In this document: piece by piece, positions 51,411 to 63,553 of the stretch
Layout of the letters: every line of letters starts with the position of its first letter
Numbering within the stretch: the stretch's first letter is position 1
From: Odobenus rosmarus divergens
Taxonomy: Eukaryota; Chordata; Mammalia; Carnivora; Odobenidae
Assembly: GCF_000321225.1 (NCBI RefSeq)
Contig: NW_004450396.1
Coordinates: forward strand, 3,375,466 to 3,439,465
DNA: 64,000 bases
Reading direction: 5' to 3'
The notes under the pieces: generated by a model
Seen by the model: only the letters and a program-made list of their open reading frames with translations
What the model was told of the DNA's origin: nothing
The model's database searches: none
Translations under genes and position numbers: made by a program

Positions 51411-51554
51411 ATATCTCTCTCCTATGAGGGTTTGGAAGTTTCTAGTTTTGATCGTAACTGATACGTTTTGATTATAAAAGCTTATAGATTAATTCAGTAC
51501 AGCTGGATACAGTTTGGAAAATTATGCTATGTTTTAGTGGAACAAATGGAAACA

Positions 51555-52045
51555 TCCAATAATTTCACTTTGCACTCTTCTTATTGAGAGGTGGAGTTTA
51601 TTCTTTCCCTTGAATGTGAGTTGGCTCTCTGACTCTTTTGATGAGTCAAATGCAGTGAAAACAACACTATAACCTCCAAAGCAGAGCCCTATGAGATGGG
51701 CAGCTTCCACCACTCTCATGAAGCACTTTGTCTTGGAAGCCAGCAGACTTCTACGTCCAACTACCTTATGACCATGATGGAAGGAGCCCAAGCTACATGG
51801 AGAAAGAAAGAGGCCAAAAGAGGAGCGATGAAGCTCCAGATATGAGAGTGAAGCTTTCTGGGACTTTCTGGCCCAGTCTAGCCACCTGCTAAACACAGCC
51901 AAGGAATGACCCAGCCACTGACATGGAGCAGGACCATCCTAAGGAGTCAACCTGAATTCCTAATTTATAGGATCCTGAGAAAAACAAATTGATTGTTTTG
52001 ATCATTAAGTTTGGGTTATCTTGTAATGCAACAATAAATAACATA
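51555..52045. mobile_element. Old LTR-like repeat
   Basis: The block order GTGAGTTGGCTCTCTGACTC, AAGCCAGCAGACTTCTAC, TTTAGTATAGG-like spacer and TTGTAATGCAACAATAAATA resembles ancient MaLR/ERVL-type LTRs. The family is not named with confidence. Confidence 0.4.
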
Positions 52046-53947
52046 AATTTAGTACAGTTCGACGCAAACTGAGATAATAAACCTATAGTTTAAAAGTTAG
52101 CTCTGGTCCAGTGGTTAATTTCATCTGGTCTGAGGCACGTATTTTCAAGAAGAAAAGCTAATAGAGAAGAACTTCATACTTTAGAACTAGATTTCTTCTG
52201 TGTTTGCTATTTTATCACCATAGCAGTGCATTAGTATAGTATGCTATCTTACTTTTGAAAACATCTGAGGCAGTTTACAACAAGATACACAAAACAAGAG
52301 AGTTAAAATAAAAATACAAGATTAAAACCAAACTTAGCAACTGAAGTTATTTCTACAGATTTGTCTAATTTGTTCACTGAAATTTACCTTTAAATTTAGC
52401 TTTGAGTTTCCTGGCAACTGAGGCAAACCTGTGGGATTATATCACGCTAAATGTGATTTGTTTCAGAAAAGAAAAATCTTTAACCTACAGCTAAATTATA
52501 AGAGCAATTTATTATGTGGATCTCCTCACAGGGAACAGTAAAAGATAGAAGAGACAATGACTTCAAAAGTAATACCATTTGGAATACAAATGTGTCTCAG
52601 ACTTGAAATCTTCGCATCTGTCTCTGTTTAAAACAAAATAAAATTTTAAAAAAGCAATAAAATTGAAAGGACTTGTGTGTTTTTAGTGTTAACTCCTCTC
52701 CTCTCCCCCTTAGATTAGCATTTCATAATTTCCTTTTTGTTTCAATAAGGATTTATTGATAACACTCCAGGAGCCAAGCTCTGAGGACATCATTGTAAGC
52801 AAGAGAGAGCACGAGCCCCAGCCCTTAAAGAGATCATAGTCTAGGAGGATATTAATTAATGTTAAGGACATTTATTAAAAAGCTATAATAATATGTGATT
52901 ATAGATTGACAGGTGTCATTAAAGAAAAGTACAGAAAGTTACAAAGAGTATATAACAGGGATATGATATCAGAGTTCCTGGGGTTAGGGTAGGATGGAAC
53001 AGGGAAGGAAAACATACTTTCTTACATTTGCATTTCTATCATAATGCCTGACACACACAAGTGCTAAATTAATATTGGTTGTTAATGATAAGAAACCTAC
53101 ACACACCCCCAAGTGTGAGTTTCAACACTAAATCTGAACCTGCTATTTAGAAGATAATGACTTTAGGAAGGAAGGCATTGTTAGAAATGTTCATTGCTCT
53201 GATTTTTGGAAAAGAATAAAATGTGTAACACAAGAGCTAATTGTCAAGATATGGGATGAAAAAATAATTACACATTCTGGAATTCTATCTGATTGAGATT
53301 AAGTCTGAAGAGTTACTCTCAAATGCCTGATTTAAAGCATTCATTTTATGCTAGAAGACTAATTATTAGCAATGGCTTCACCATCTTATTACTGGCAATG
53401 TGAGAAGGTGTGGGCCCTTTCATGGAAAAGTTGACTAATGGACAAATAAATTAGATATGACTGCTTTGCCAAAGCTGATAACTAAGGCCCTGTATACAAT
53501 AACTGCCAGGTCCTAGTTCTTATGTAACACTAAATCTTTGAGGTCAAGTGGTGGAAAGAGAAAGCAGTTATATTGATATTCTTTGGAGAGATTCATTTAC
53601 ATGTGGTTATTATTTAGTTGTAAGCTCTTAAATGCTATATTAGACATTCCATCAGCCATCTAGCTCCTCAAGGTTTATTACATAAAAACTTAGCAGCAAT
53701 ATTTTTCCAGTTACAGCTCTCTTCCCACTTCTACCACATTACCATCTTTAAAACAATTAAGATATTTTTGCCTGCCAAACCTCTGTCTCACCTGATATTC
53801 TCCAGTGTTATAGATTTTCTGCAAGATTTTGTTTCCCAGAACTTACTCATAATTTTAATAAAGCAAAAATTTCTACTTTAGAACCCATTCTATTGGGGAT
53901 GTTCCATTGCAGATGTAAATGAGGCTTCAATGGTAAGGAAAAACTTC

Positions 53948-54597
53948 TGTTATAGGTTGTATTATGCCCCCCCCATCTGTATATTAAAGTCCTAACCCCA
54001 AAAGCTCAGAATGTATTTGGAGATAGGATCTTTATAGAGGTAATCAAGTTAAAAGGAGGTGGGTGCTAATGAGGTGTGACTGGTGTCCTTATTAAGGTCC
54101 TTATAAGAAGGGGAAATTTGGATTGATACATACAGAAGGAAGAGGATAAAAGGATACGGGGAGAAGGGGCGCCTGGGTGGCGTAGTCCACTAAGCGTCCA
54201 ACTCCTGGTTTCGGCTCAGGTCATGATCTCAGGATCCTGGGATCCAGCCCTGTGTTGGGTTCCACACTCAGTGGGGAGTCTGCTTGAAATTCTCTCTCCT
54301 TCTTCTTCTTCTCCCTCAGCCCCTCCCCCGACTCGCTCCTGCTCTTTCTCTCTCTAAAATAAATAAATAAATCTTAAGAGAAAAAAAAATAAGATGCAGG
54401 GAGAAGAAAGATGGCCATCTACAAGCCAAGGAGAGGGGCCTGGAAGGAAATCCTTCCCTCCCAGCCTCAGAAGGAACCAACCCTACTGACACCTTGATCT
54501 CAGATTTTCAGCCTCCAGAGCTGTGAGGCAATCAATTTCTGTGGCTTAGGCCACCCAGTTTGTCATTTCGTTATGGCAGGCTTAAAAAACTGGCACA
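53948..54597 (-). mobile_element. MLT1-type (ERVL-MaLR) solo LTR relic, split by a SINE
   Basis: The reverse orientation carries hallmark MLT1 blocks: CCTAACCCC with GTATTTGGAGATAGGATC, GGTGTCCTTAT with AAGAAGGGGAAATTTGG, GATGGCCATCTACAAGCCAA and GTTATGGCAGGC. Boundaries follow a TG...CA rule approximately. No internal or protein-coding viral sequence is present. Confidence 0.8.
54167..54390 (+). repeat. Can-SINE inserted in an MLT1-type LTR
   Basis: The head GGGGCGCCTGGGTGGCGTAG, a CTTCTTCTTCTT-bearing body and AAATAAATAAATC tail are present. The flanks match (GATACGGGGAGAAG and GATGCAGGGAGAAG). It splits the LTR at 53948-54597. Confidence 0.93.
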
Positions 54598-54840
54598 ACC
54601 CTTATTTCCCTGTGAAAATCAAAGATAGTTTTTAGATACTTTCTTACTTCTCACCTACAGATGGATTAGAGATTCTGTAATTTCCCTCCATGAACACAGT
54701 GCCATCAATGTCTTTGATATCTCTTAACTCTTCAAGCTTTATTATTCCATTAAATATAGTAAATCAGTAAATCATTAATATTTCCACTCACCTGTTCTTT
54801 TACATCATAGTACAATTGATGTAAAAGACGCAAGTATTCT

Positions 54841-55040
54841 GGGGTGCCTGGGTGGCTCAGTTGGTTGGGCAACTGCCTTCGGCTCAGGTCATGATCCTGG
54901 AGTCCCGGGATCGAGTCCCGCATCGGGCTCCCTGCTCAGCAGGGAGTCTGCTTCTCCCTCTGACCCTCCCCCCTCTCATGCTCTCTCTCTCTCATTCTCT
55001 CTCTCTCAAATAAATAAATAAATAAAAATCTTTAAAAAAA
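54841..55040 (+). repeat. Can-SINE, young subfamily
   Basis: Nearly identical to the copy at 37848. The target duplication AAAAGACRCRAGTATTC is at 54823-54839 and 55041-55057. Confidence 0.96.
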
Positions 55041-55998
55041 AAAAGACACGAGTATTCCTACATCAAACCCTCTAACTTGTTATAAATTTTTTTAATTATT
55101 AACATCTAGTATTATAAAAATGCCAAACTAATCATCAAAATAGAACCCAGTTTAGAGGTTATTGCTCAAATCTAGTTTCTGCCAAGTCTAACTAAACAAA
55201 AATGCATTGCATTACCTGCTTTAGAGTACATTCATTCATTAAGGCATAAGCTTCGAAGTCTTTCACACTTTTATTTGTTGGCATGCAACAGCACTACTTA
55301 GAAGCAGTGGAAATCATGCCAAGATTTTCTTTAATTCTTACCTCCTCTCTTTATCAATACCCTCTCTATTTAATCAGGTAATTATATTACAATTACACAT
55401 GACACCTCCTCCCCAAGCCCCTTGATTAAATTATCTTTATTGATTGATTAAACATATCTTGTTGAGTGTCTACTATGTACCAGATACTCTGAGCTGTGAA
55501 CAAGATAAACATAATCTCTGCCCTCAGGGAGTTTATATTCCAGGTTTAGAGAAACTCTTATGAGACTAGAGAGCTCATTTTTAATGTATTTATTTTTAGA
55601 CCACCTCTTCACTGTTGTGCTACTTAGCCTTACCTCAATCTTTTTAATCACCCTAAAAGCTATATACTCACAGTTTTCTGTCTCATAAATTTTTTTCTGT
55701 GATATAACCCAAATTAGTACTGGTCTAGAAAGATTCAGGATTCAAAGGAAATTTGATCACTTCTCAGAAAGATCATTGGAAAGATTATAGTTGTGACTAA
55801 TAAACACTGAAAGTATATATTATTATTTATTTTTAATTCTCAAACTATTAACTTTAATTTTTTCCCTCTATATTTTAATGTTGGTCCCATATGGACTTGA
55901 ACCTTAAAATGTTTTAACTATTTAGGGACCCATTTCGCCTCGCTATTTCTAGAAATTAAAATCTTGGTCTGTGGTGATCTTTCATCCTGGCTGAGCTC

Positions 55999-57215
55999 AC
56001 TGTAACAGACTCCAAAATGGAAAGATATTCTGGTAGCCATGTTGGGTTAGAGGAACAAGAGTTCTTGGTTTTCCATGGGACGTGAATCCAGGAATATTTC
56101 ACTTCAGACTTTTGTCTCTTTTACTTTAATGAGAACTTACCCTTTAGAGATGAGAGAGAGGGCGGGGGAAAGAAGAAGAAGAAGGAGGAGGAGGAGAAGG
56201 AGGAAGGGGAGGAGGAGGAGGGGTAGAGGGAAAGGGAAGGGAGGGAGGGGAAGGGAAAGGGAAGGGAGGGAGGGGAAGGGAAGGGAGGGGAAGGGAAGAG
56301 GAAGGAAGGAAGGAAGGAAGGAAGGAAGGAAGGAAGGAAGGAAGGAAGGAAGGAAGGAAGGAAGGAAGGAAGGAAGGAAGAAAGAAAGAAAGGAAGAAAA
56401 GAAAAAAAGAAAAAAGGAAGGGGAAGGGAAGGGAAGGGAGGGAGGGGAAGGGAAGGGAGGAGGGGGGAAGGGGAGAGAGAGGAGAAGAAGAGAAGACCAC
56501 ATGGTCAACTGTTTCCCCAAGCAAATGGCATTTTGGGTGAATGCCCTGACCTAGGAAGGGAAAATAGATCAAGGTGACCCCAATGCTATAAAAATAGCTA
56601 AGTGGACTCTTCCAGAAAAATATCACAGCAGGCTCTGTAAAGCAATTAGAGTAATATTTTGGCATCTTGCACTACTAAGGGGAAGATTCTCCTACCGCCC
56701 TAGTTACAGCCTTGATTTTCATTTTCCTTTGTTGTAAATACTTCGGAAATCATTTTAGAAGGCTGTGAAGCAATAGGTGTGAGAGCAAACAAACTCTAAC
56801 AAATGCTGGAGCAGCTGCACGAGGAAGCCGGAGAGCACCTAACGTGCCTGCTCTGCTTTTCCTGTTGTCCTCCCCCCACCTCACTCTCCTCTTCCTCCCA
56901 CACAGAATCGTGTAAAATGTGCGGCCTAACTCTATAGTCTGCCGGGGAAATCTGGCCACTTGCTGGCGAGGCCGGCCCTTAGACCAAGGACCAGGGTACA
57001 TCCCTGCAACCGCCATCTCGTTGGCCCTGAGAAGGGCCGGGGCAGTCTGCCCAACAGGAAGGACGTGGATCTCCAGGGAGATTGTGCGTATCCCTCCAGT
57101 TAGAGCTCTTTGGGGAAACCACTTGCCCTGTGAACTTAACTTTCATAAACCCCATGGAAAGAATAAAGGTCCTTATTGCGGTGTTGGTGAGAAGTCAGTG
57201 AGTCCACACTCAGAT
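55999..57215 (+). mobile_element. Possible endogenous retroviral solo LTR containing a GGAA microsatellite
   Basis: It starts TGTAACAGACTCCAAAATGG. A TATA-like GCTATAAAAATAGC is near 56585, a CT-rich then GC-rich stretch follows, and an AATAAAGG polyadenylation-like signal is near 57163. This order suits a retroviral LTR, but no clear 3' CA end or target duplication was found and no viral coding sequence is seen. It could also be unique intronic sequence. Confidence 0.28.
56164..56496 (+). repeat. Polypurine tract with (GGAA)20 microsatellite
   Basis: 56225-56496 is 272 nt of only A and G on the plus strand, and 56164-56223 is also purine. A pure GGAA register of 20 units fills 56301-56380, flanked by GGGAAGGGA and GAGGAG repeats. 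In SGK1 sense the RNA would be a CU-rich (UUCC)n run. Long frames across it are low-complexity artefacts. Confidence 0.97.
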
Positions 57216-58944
57216 GAGCTGACAAGCTGGTATCTGAGGCTCTAGTCAGTCAGTGGGCAGCTGACGGCATCTCCCTGAGTCAGGAGTCTTCTCCTTATCT
57301 GCCAATGTTAAGGATGTTGGTATTTACTATTTAACTTTTTGGACTTACTGCTGAAACTTAAAACGGGTGTGCATTAAAAAAAAAATGGCACTTTAAAAAT
57401 CTGCCTCCACAGTATTTCTTCTAGTGAACTATCTTTAGCTTGACCTAAATTACTAATTAAATTTTTCTACGCATCCAATTCTCCTCCAGTTCTTCCCTTT
57501 ATGTTTTTATAATCAGACCTCTTCAGATGGGGACATGCGTTTCAATGGCTGCCCACCCCCATTTTAGTTTTGCTTTATCTTGCGAAGCATTTGCAGATCA
57601 TCAAATATGGGTGAGCTCAGAATATTTCTTACTCCAGCGTTATATATGGTACCAGCACGTTAGCACTAATTCTTCAAAAAACGAAACTTTCAAGGAACTC
57701 TGCTACACTTTCCACTCAAAATATTTCCCAAGCACTGTAGCAGAGTGAGAACCTAACTAGCATAGGGCTTTCTCGAGGACAGCCAGGGTGCCAAAACATG
57801 GACTCCATGAGAATGGCGCTTCTCCCGCATTCTGCAGTACTGCCAACTGACTCCCCGGCACACACCACACCCAGCAAGCCCAACCTGCCCCTGCTCCAAG
57901 GCCAACCCCCCAGGGACTTAGTGGTCAAAGTGGAAAAGGCATCTTGAGTTCCAGTTCTTCTTCACACTCAGTGGCTCCTAAAACCACATGGAAAAATGAG
58001 GAGAAATAATAACTGGAAAGATGTTTTTTAAAAATTCTAGGTGGGAGAATACAGAACGCAAATACTATATAATATTAAAGTCAGATTTATATTAGTGTAC
58101 AATAAAAGGGATTAGTCAATCTTACTACATTTGTCTCAATTGACCCAACAGGAAAAGCATTACAGAAAAGAGGTTGTGGACTGCACACTGCAACAGCAAA
58201 CAAGATGAGGTCAAGTTTCCCTAGGGACCTGCCAGCTATTAAGCATAGTGACAACTTGTCCTTGAACCCAACTTAAGTTATTTTTCAAAGTTTTCGTTTA
58301 TTTATAATCCATATCCAAACGGAGAGGAAATTAAGATGCATTAGACTTCTAAGTCATTAATCTGTTTCAAGAAAGAAAAACTGGGGAGGAAAAGGCGAAG
58401 ACAATGACATAGGGACAAGGTAACGGAAGGATTCATTCATTCATTTTGTATATACTCTCATTTAACAAATTTGGTTTAACAAGTAAGGGATATAGAGAAC
58501 AAGGTCATGGGTTCTCTGTCCTTAAGGACCTTCCTGGCCTGTGAGAGCTACAGGTGAGTCAACAGTCCCGACGTTCCCGTGTTGGGTGAGCAGGACCACA
58601 TGCTAAGCTGCGGGAGCCCACACAAGAGGGACTCAGACAACTCAGATTTTAGCTACCTCTGAAGAAAGCACAGTAGAAGCCGGCAGAGTCTCCACTGTGG
58701 TTCCTGGAAGTATGATCAAATATATCTTGGAGACCTCAGATTTGTCAGAAAGCATTCCTCCTACACTCGGAGGTCACTTGGAAAATGTTACGTCTCCATA
58801 GCTATGGCCAAAAGCTCCCCACAAAATCCTCTCTGGATCATCCTCACAGTAGTTTCCAATGGGGAGGGCCAGCCCTGAAGCAGTGTTAGCATCATGGCAC
58901 CACACTCCAGAGATGCCAATGGAAAGATTGGTGGGACTAGAGCT
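57216..58944. other. Intron 1 sequence without recognised elements
   Basis: No repeat recognised. Frames at 57527-57928 have no known motif. Confidence 0.45.
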
Positions 58945-59125
58945 GACCTCCCGAGTTTGAATTCTGCTACCCCTCTTAATAGCACTATGACCTTGAACCA
59001 GGTACTTAACCTCTTTGAAGCTCCGTGTCCTTGGCTGTCAGATGGGCATAATCTGAGTGATTCTGAGGATTACACTAGTAACAGTGCCTGACTCTTAGTA
59101 AAAGCTCAATAAATGTCAGCCCTCT
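58945..59125 (+). repeat. MIR relic
   Basis: AGTTTGAATTCTGCTACC, ACCAGGTACTTAACCTCTTTG, CAGATGGGCATAATC and GCTCAATAAATGTC run in MIR order to its 3' end. Confidence 0.75.
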
Positions 59126-59436
59126 GGGAAGACACGGAGTGTTTCACATAGAAGAGGATCTTTGTTATCATTCCAATTCAATGCTTGAAGTAGATATAAT
59201 AGAACAGCAAAGGGAAATGCATGTAAAGGAATGCTGTTAATGGAACAGTGGTGGAGAACAACCACTTCAGAGGAGCTAAATTTCCCCCCTCAGCTCTGCC
59301 AGGGTAAACATCATTACCAGGCTGAAAGCCTTTGCTTTGTTCCCTGACATTTTTAGAGAAAGGAGGAAGCTAGGGCAGTCATACCTCTTCACTTCTCCTC
59401 TGACCACGCTGGGCTGATTAATGCCAACAGGCAGGG

Positions 59437-59690
59437 TGAACAGTGCTTAAGGCTATGGACTCTGGAGCCAAGCACTTTGATCCAAACCCTGATTCTGCTG
59501 CTAACTGGCCGTGTGCCCTAAGACTACTTCCTCCACCTCCATACCCCTCAGTTTCTTCATCTGTGAAATTGGGATAACAATAGCATCTACCTTGGGATTT
59601 TTGTGAGAATTTACATATGTAACCATACTTAAGCCTCTGAGAACAGTGCCCAGCAAAGTGGGTGTTGTATAAGTGACAGTGATTATAAAA
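59437..59690 (+). repeat. MIR, long copy
   Basis: GGCTATGGACTCTGGAGCC, TTCTGCTGCTAACTGGCCG, TTTCTTCATCTGTGAAATTG and ACAGTGCCCAGCAAAG cover most of the element. Confidence 0.8.
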
Positions 59691-60729
59691 TCTGTTATTA
59701 TTAAAAACAATACAATATAAGGAATTGTTCAAATGTACAAAATCATGAAATACTGAGTCAAGACCAAAGTGTCTTGTCAAAGTTGGTGGTCACTAGGCAG
59801 TTAATTCTATGAAGTCAAGAGCTGGATTTTGTTCCTACTCTCTTTGTTAAGAAAACAAATAGACAAGGCATGAAGCCTGAACTAGTTAGAAGGTATGATG
59901 AGGAGGAAAGCACACTAGATTTGGAAGTGAAAACCCTATGTGTGAGCAGCGCTTAGCCCCATTCTAATCTGAGCAGGTGTCTTCACCTTCCTGATACTGT
60001 CTCTTCATCATTAAAACAGGAAGGTCAATGAGAGCGTTTCTAAGGTTCACTCCAAATCCAAAATTCTATGTTGCTAGGTAGCCTTTGAAATTTTACAGAA
60101 GACAATATAATTATGGCTATCGAAGTCTTTTTTATGTACCTAGGATTATCAAGTTGAAGACAATGCCATTTGTTTGTGTTTTCTGAGTCATAATGCAAGA
60201 ATCTGAACTATGAACAGATCTTTAAATCCATGAAAATGGATTATGTTTAGCACAATTGATAACTTTTAAACCTCTCCGATTGTGAGAATAAAACTGATAA
60301 GGACATCTTTCCATCCATTTTAAGTGAATTTTTACAGACTCTGAGAATAAAACATAATCCAAAGGCATCTAATGCTAATTTATCATTAACACAGAGAGAT
60401 TGAAAGTAGAACTCTTGTGGAGTTTAGCTTAGCAATTCTCAACTAAATGAAATTAAGCTGATTTAGTTGAGCTTTTGAGACATCAGAGTGGAAGGCATAA
60501 GTCCAAAAGATTTGGGGGGATAGCACCAAGACTGCCTGTCTTCAGATCGTAGGCTGGGAACGAGCTTCGAGCGGCTCGTCTGCTGAGGATCAGCTGCCTT
60601 CGTAGGTTTGATACATTGGGTAGAGACACAAAGATTTCACTTGGGAAAAAAAAAAAAGATTCCGTGGTGGAAAATAAAAAGAAAAAAAAAGGTGGGATGA
60701 TTATTTGAAATCAAAAGTCTGGACTAAGA

Positions 60730-60945
60730 ACACTGGTTTGGGGTTAAACAAAGTTTAAATTTTAGTTCTGCTACTTTTTCGCTATGTGACCTTGGGCTGG
60801 TTGTTTAATCTCCCTGAGCCACACTTTGCACATTTAATAATGTCTCTTACTTCATGGGGTTTCTGTGAGGATTAAATGAGATCATACATGTAAAGTATTT
60901 GGCCCTCAACCTCTAGAACATAGGAAGCACTCGATAAATGGTGGT
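60730..60945 (+). repeat. MIR relic
   Basis: TGTGACCTTGGGCTGGTTG, TTTCTGTGAGGATTAAATG and GAAGCACTCGATAAATGGTG are clear MIR blocks. Confidence 0.75.
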
Positions 60946-61219
60946 CATACTTACTCTCCTAAATGAACGACGGGGCAGGCCATCAATATTCCCCTCTGGT
61001 GAGCTTCTCGGTGCTCCCTTTGGAATGCCTCAGAGTTGTCAGAAGCACTCTTTAAGCCTTCTGCAATCACAGTTTGGGTCCAAACCTCCGTCTTTCTCGT
61101 GAGCCCTAAAATACCTATGGGTTTTTTTTTCCCCAAGATCTATTCATGGTTTTATGTGGGCACTGGACAAAGGCTCACTTTGTAAGACTGTCCATCTAGG
61201 TTAAAAATAAATATGCAGA

Positions 61220-61505
61220 AATGTGTGGAACTTCAACAATAGAATATAAGGAAAATAGATTATTCTTAGCTGAAAACAAAGACATTCTAGTAACTGAATG
61301 TGTTTGTAAATACATAAAAAAAAGGCTGGAAATTATGAACACCAACATGGTAGCAACAGTTACATCTGGGGAAGATTGGGGAAGAGGTGGGATTTACCTT
61401 AACATTGTCTTAATGTCTTACACATTTATTTGCATGTTGATTGTATAATTAAAAACTAAACAAACAAACAAACAAAACCCCCAAAACCAAACAAACAAAA
61501 AACCA
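61220..61505 (+). repeat. Possible L1M 3' end with A-rich (CAAA)n tail
   Basis: ATGGTAGCAACAGTTACATC, GGGAAGAGGTGGGATTTACC and the AAACAAACAAACAAAC tail resemble the end of an old L1. Confidence 0.4.
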
Positions 61506-63553
61506 AAGCCCAAAGCAAAAGTCATGGTACAAAATGACATGAACTTTTGGAAGAGAGAACTTGTGTACCAGTAGACAAGAATCAAGGAATTCATCTTTGG
61601 GTCTGTCCATGACTTCTTACAAAGTCACATTCTGCTGATTTTGCTGTCCTTGAGGAGTAAGGAGACCAGTAGGGGGATTTCTGATTCTATCTCCAGCAAC
61701 TGATAAACCCAGGTTAAGAGGCAGTTGAAGCTGCTGGCCAGAAAATCTTGGTACAGACCTCTTTCTCTCTGCCAAATAGATAAAACCCTGGCTAGTTCTT
61801 TGAAAATTCAAGGTCGACAGCGGTGCCAACTGAAGACGATTGGTAAATTATGCTTTTAAACAGAAAGAAACCAGATGGTAAATTATACATCTGTTAGTAC
61901 ATTTTGATAGTAAAGAAAATAAGTGACAACTTAAAAAAAAAAATTCTACTTGACAGCTACTTGGTTGATAAAAAAAATGCCTAACTGAGGAGTTTTAAAA
62001 TATCACCCTCATTCCCCTCCCACCAATACCACTAAATAAATTCATTAATTCAAAGAGAGTAAAGAGTTTAAGCACTGAATTATGGGCTATGACATTTTTT
62101 TTTTTATTATTAGCAAAACATTTGTTTGCTGTTGGAGATTAGTTTTCACAATGGGCCCATTCCTTGGAAAGAAACATTTTGGCTACAGGGAAAAAACCAA
62201 GAAACACTGCAGAGCTCTGAGAAGTTGCACTGACTTGTTTTGGTTCAGCCTGCAGCCTCCACTAGTGAGGGATCTCCAGGAGCAGCAGGAAGGACAGGGT
62301 GGTTTTGCCTTGGTTTTAATGCAGATGTTTTGGCCCATGGACCTGAGGGAAGGTTGTGCTTTATCAATGAGATGAGACAGTCAAAGGGAGCCTATGCCTG
62401 CCCTCTAGCTGGGCCTGACCTACTGCTTCCAGAACTGCCTTTCCAGCTTGCCCATTTGGTGCAGGGTGGTGGTCTGGTCCAGTGTGTAATTCATTGTGTT
62501 CCGCTGGTGGGTTAAGTGAAGGGCTGTGCCTCAGGCACAGCACAGAAAGGACCTGAATGAAGGGCGGGAAGAATGAATGGAGAGAGCCATTTTGATGGCA
62601 TTGCCCTAGGGGATTAAATAGGACAGGGCATCTGGGGGCTGAAGGAAGGTTCTGTTGCTTACGAAACTCTCCATAAGAGTATCAGTCATCAGTCCCTTAA
62701 CCATCATACATTTCTTACCTCCCACTTGTGTATAAATCTGCAGGTTTATGCAGACCACCAGCGTGACTATTACAATGCATTCGGTTTATGGTGAAACACA
62801 CAAAAAAAGACCTTTCCTTTTTTTTTGCTCCTTTATAAGCAAAGTGATGTTAACACCCTGAATGGAAGAACAAGGAATTGAAGGAATAAATACATACAGC
62901 AGCATAACCCCATCTTGTCACTTGGATTCAGACTATCCGCTGTTCTCTCGAAAAGAAAGGCAGTCATACCAAGCAACATTGAGGCAACTTGAAACAGAAT
63001 TTAAAATGCTGGATTCCATCATTTCTGCAAAAGGTCATTCTAGTCCTTTGCTATTTTTACCATAGACAGAGACTCCGCAAGTTATTGGCTGAATGGATTT
63101 GGGAAGCCGAAGCTGTGGCTTCTAATGAAGATGGCAATAAAGCACTTGAGACAGTCAATGAAAGGTGTGGAAAAAGTTGAACCCTTCAAAGATAAGAGAG
63201 AGGAGAGCTACTGAATTAGTCCCTGACTGAATTACTAGCCATAATTGTACCCCGGGCCAATTCTCTTTGACACTGCCTGTCATCTTGTGGCTTTGAGAAA
63301 TTCCCATTCCAGGCTCAAACCCTCTCTAAGGCAGCCCAGCCCACCCCCATCCTCTGAAAGCAACTGTTCCGAGGCGCCCCCACCCACAAATTTGCATCAA
63401 GACAGGTATAATTCCCAGCTGGACCACGGCTTCCAGAAGCTCGCCTGTCCTTCGGGGTTCTGCAAGACAACCTTAGGCTTATCCCAGGCCAGCAATCAAA
63501 AGCATTTCAGAGAAGAGCAGAAAACAAAAGAAACAAACAAAACCTGTCCTTAC
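61506..63553. other. Promoter-proximal part of intron 1
   Basis: SINE-free and apparently unique sequence within 2 kb of the exon 1 donor. The interval could hold promoter-proximal regulatory DNA, but no specific site is supported. Frames at 62082-63180 show no recognisable domain. Confidence 0.4.

Larger units (their letters stand above)
50308..53947. other. Intron 1 sequence, mostly unrecognised
   Basis: Apart from the MIR at 51195 and the LTR-like block at 51555, the sequence is A/T-rich and unremarkable. Confidence 0.4.
20587..63553 (-). other. SGK1: SGK1 intron 1 of the long isoform (about 43 kb)
   Basis: The interval is bounded by the GTAAGG donor of exon 1 and the AG acceptor of exon 2. 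It holds only repeats, simple sequences and unique non-coding DNA; I found no further exon that I recognise. A small non-coding exon or another alternative first exon inside it cannot be excluded from sequence alone. Confidence 0.85.

Noticed and set aside
51534..51902. 122-codon minus-strand frame beginning MAVFSRWLDW
   Set aside because: It lies within an old LTR-like repeat and resembles no known protein.
56075..56665. Long frames on both strands (159, 127 and 173 codons)
   Set aside because: They are the polypurine/polypyrimidine tract read in frame, giving only Gly/Arg/Lys/Glu or Pro/Ser/Leu/Phe repeats.
58490..58530. AGAACAAGG...GGTTCT as a glucocorticoid response element
   Set aside because: The half-sites are wrongly spaced and only one matches; no convincing element was found in the window by eye.
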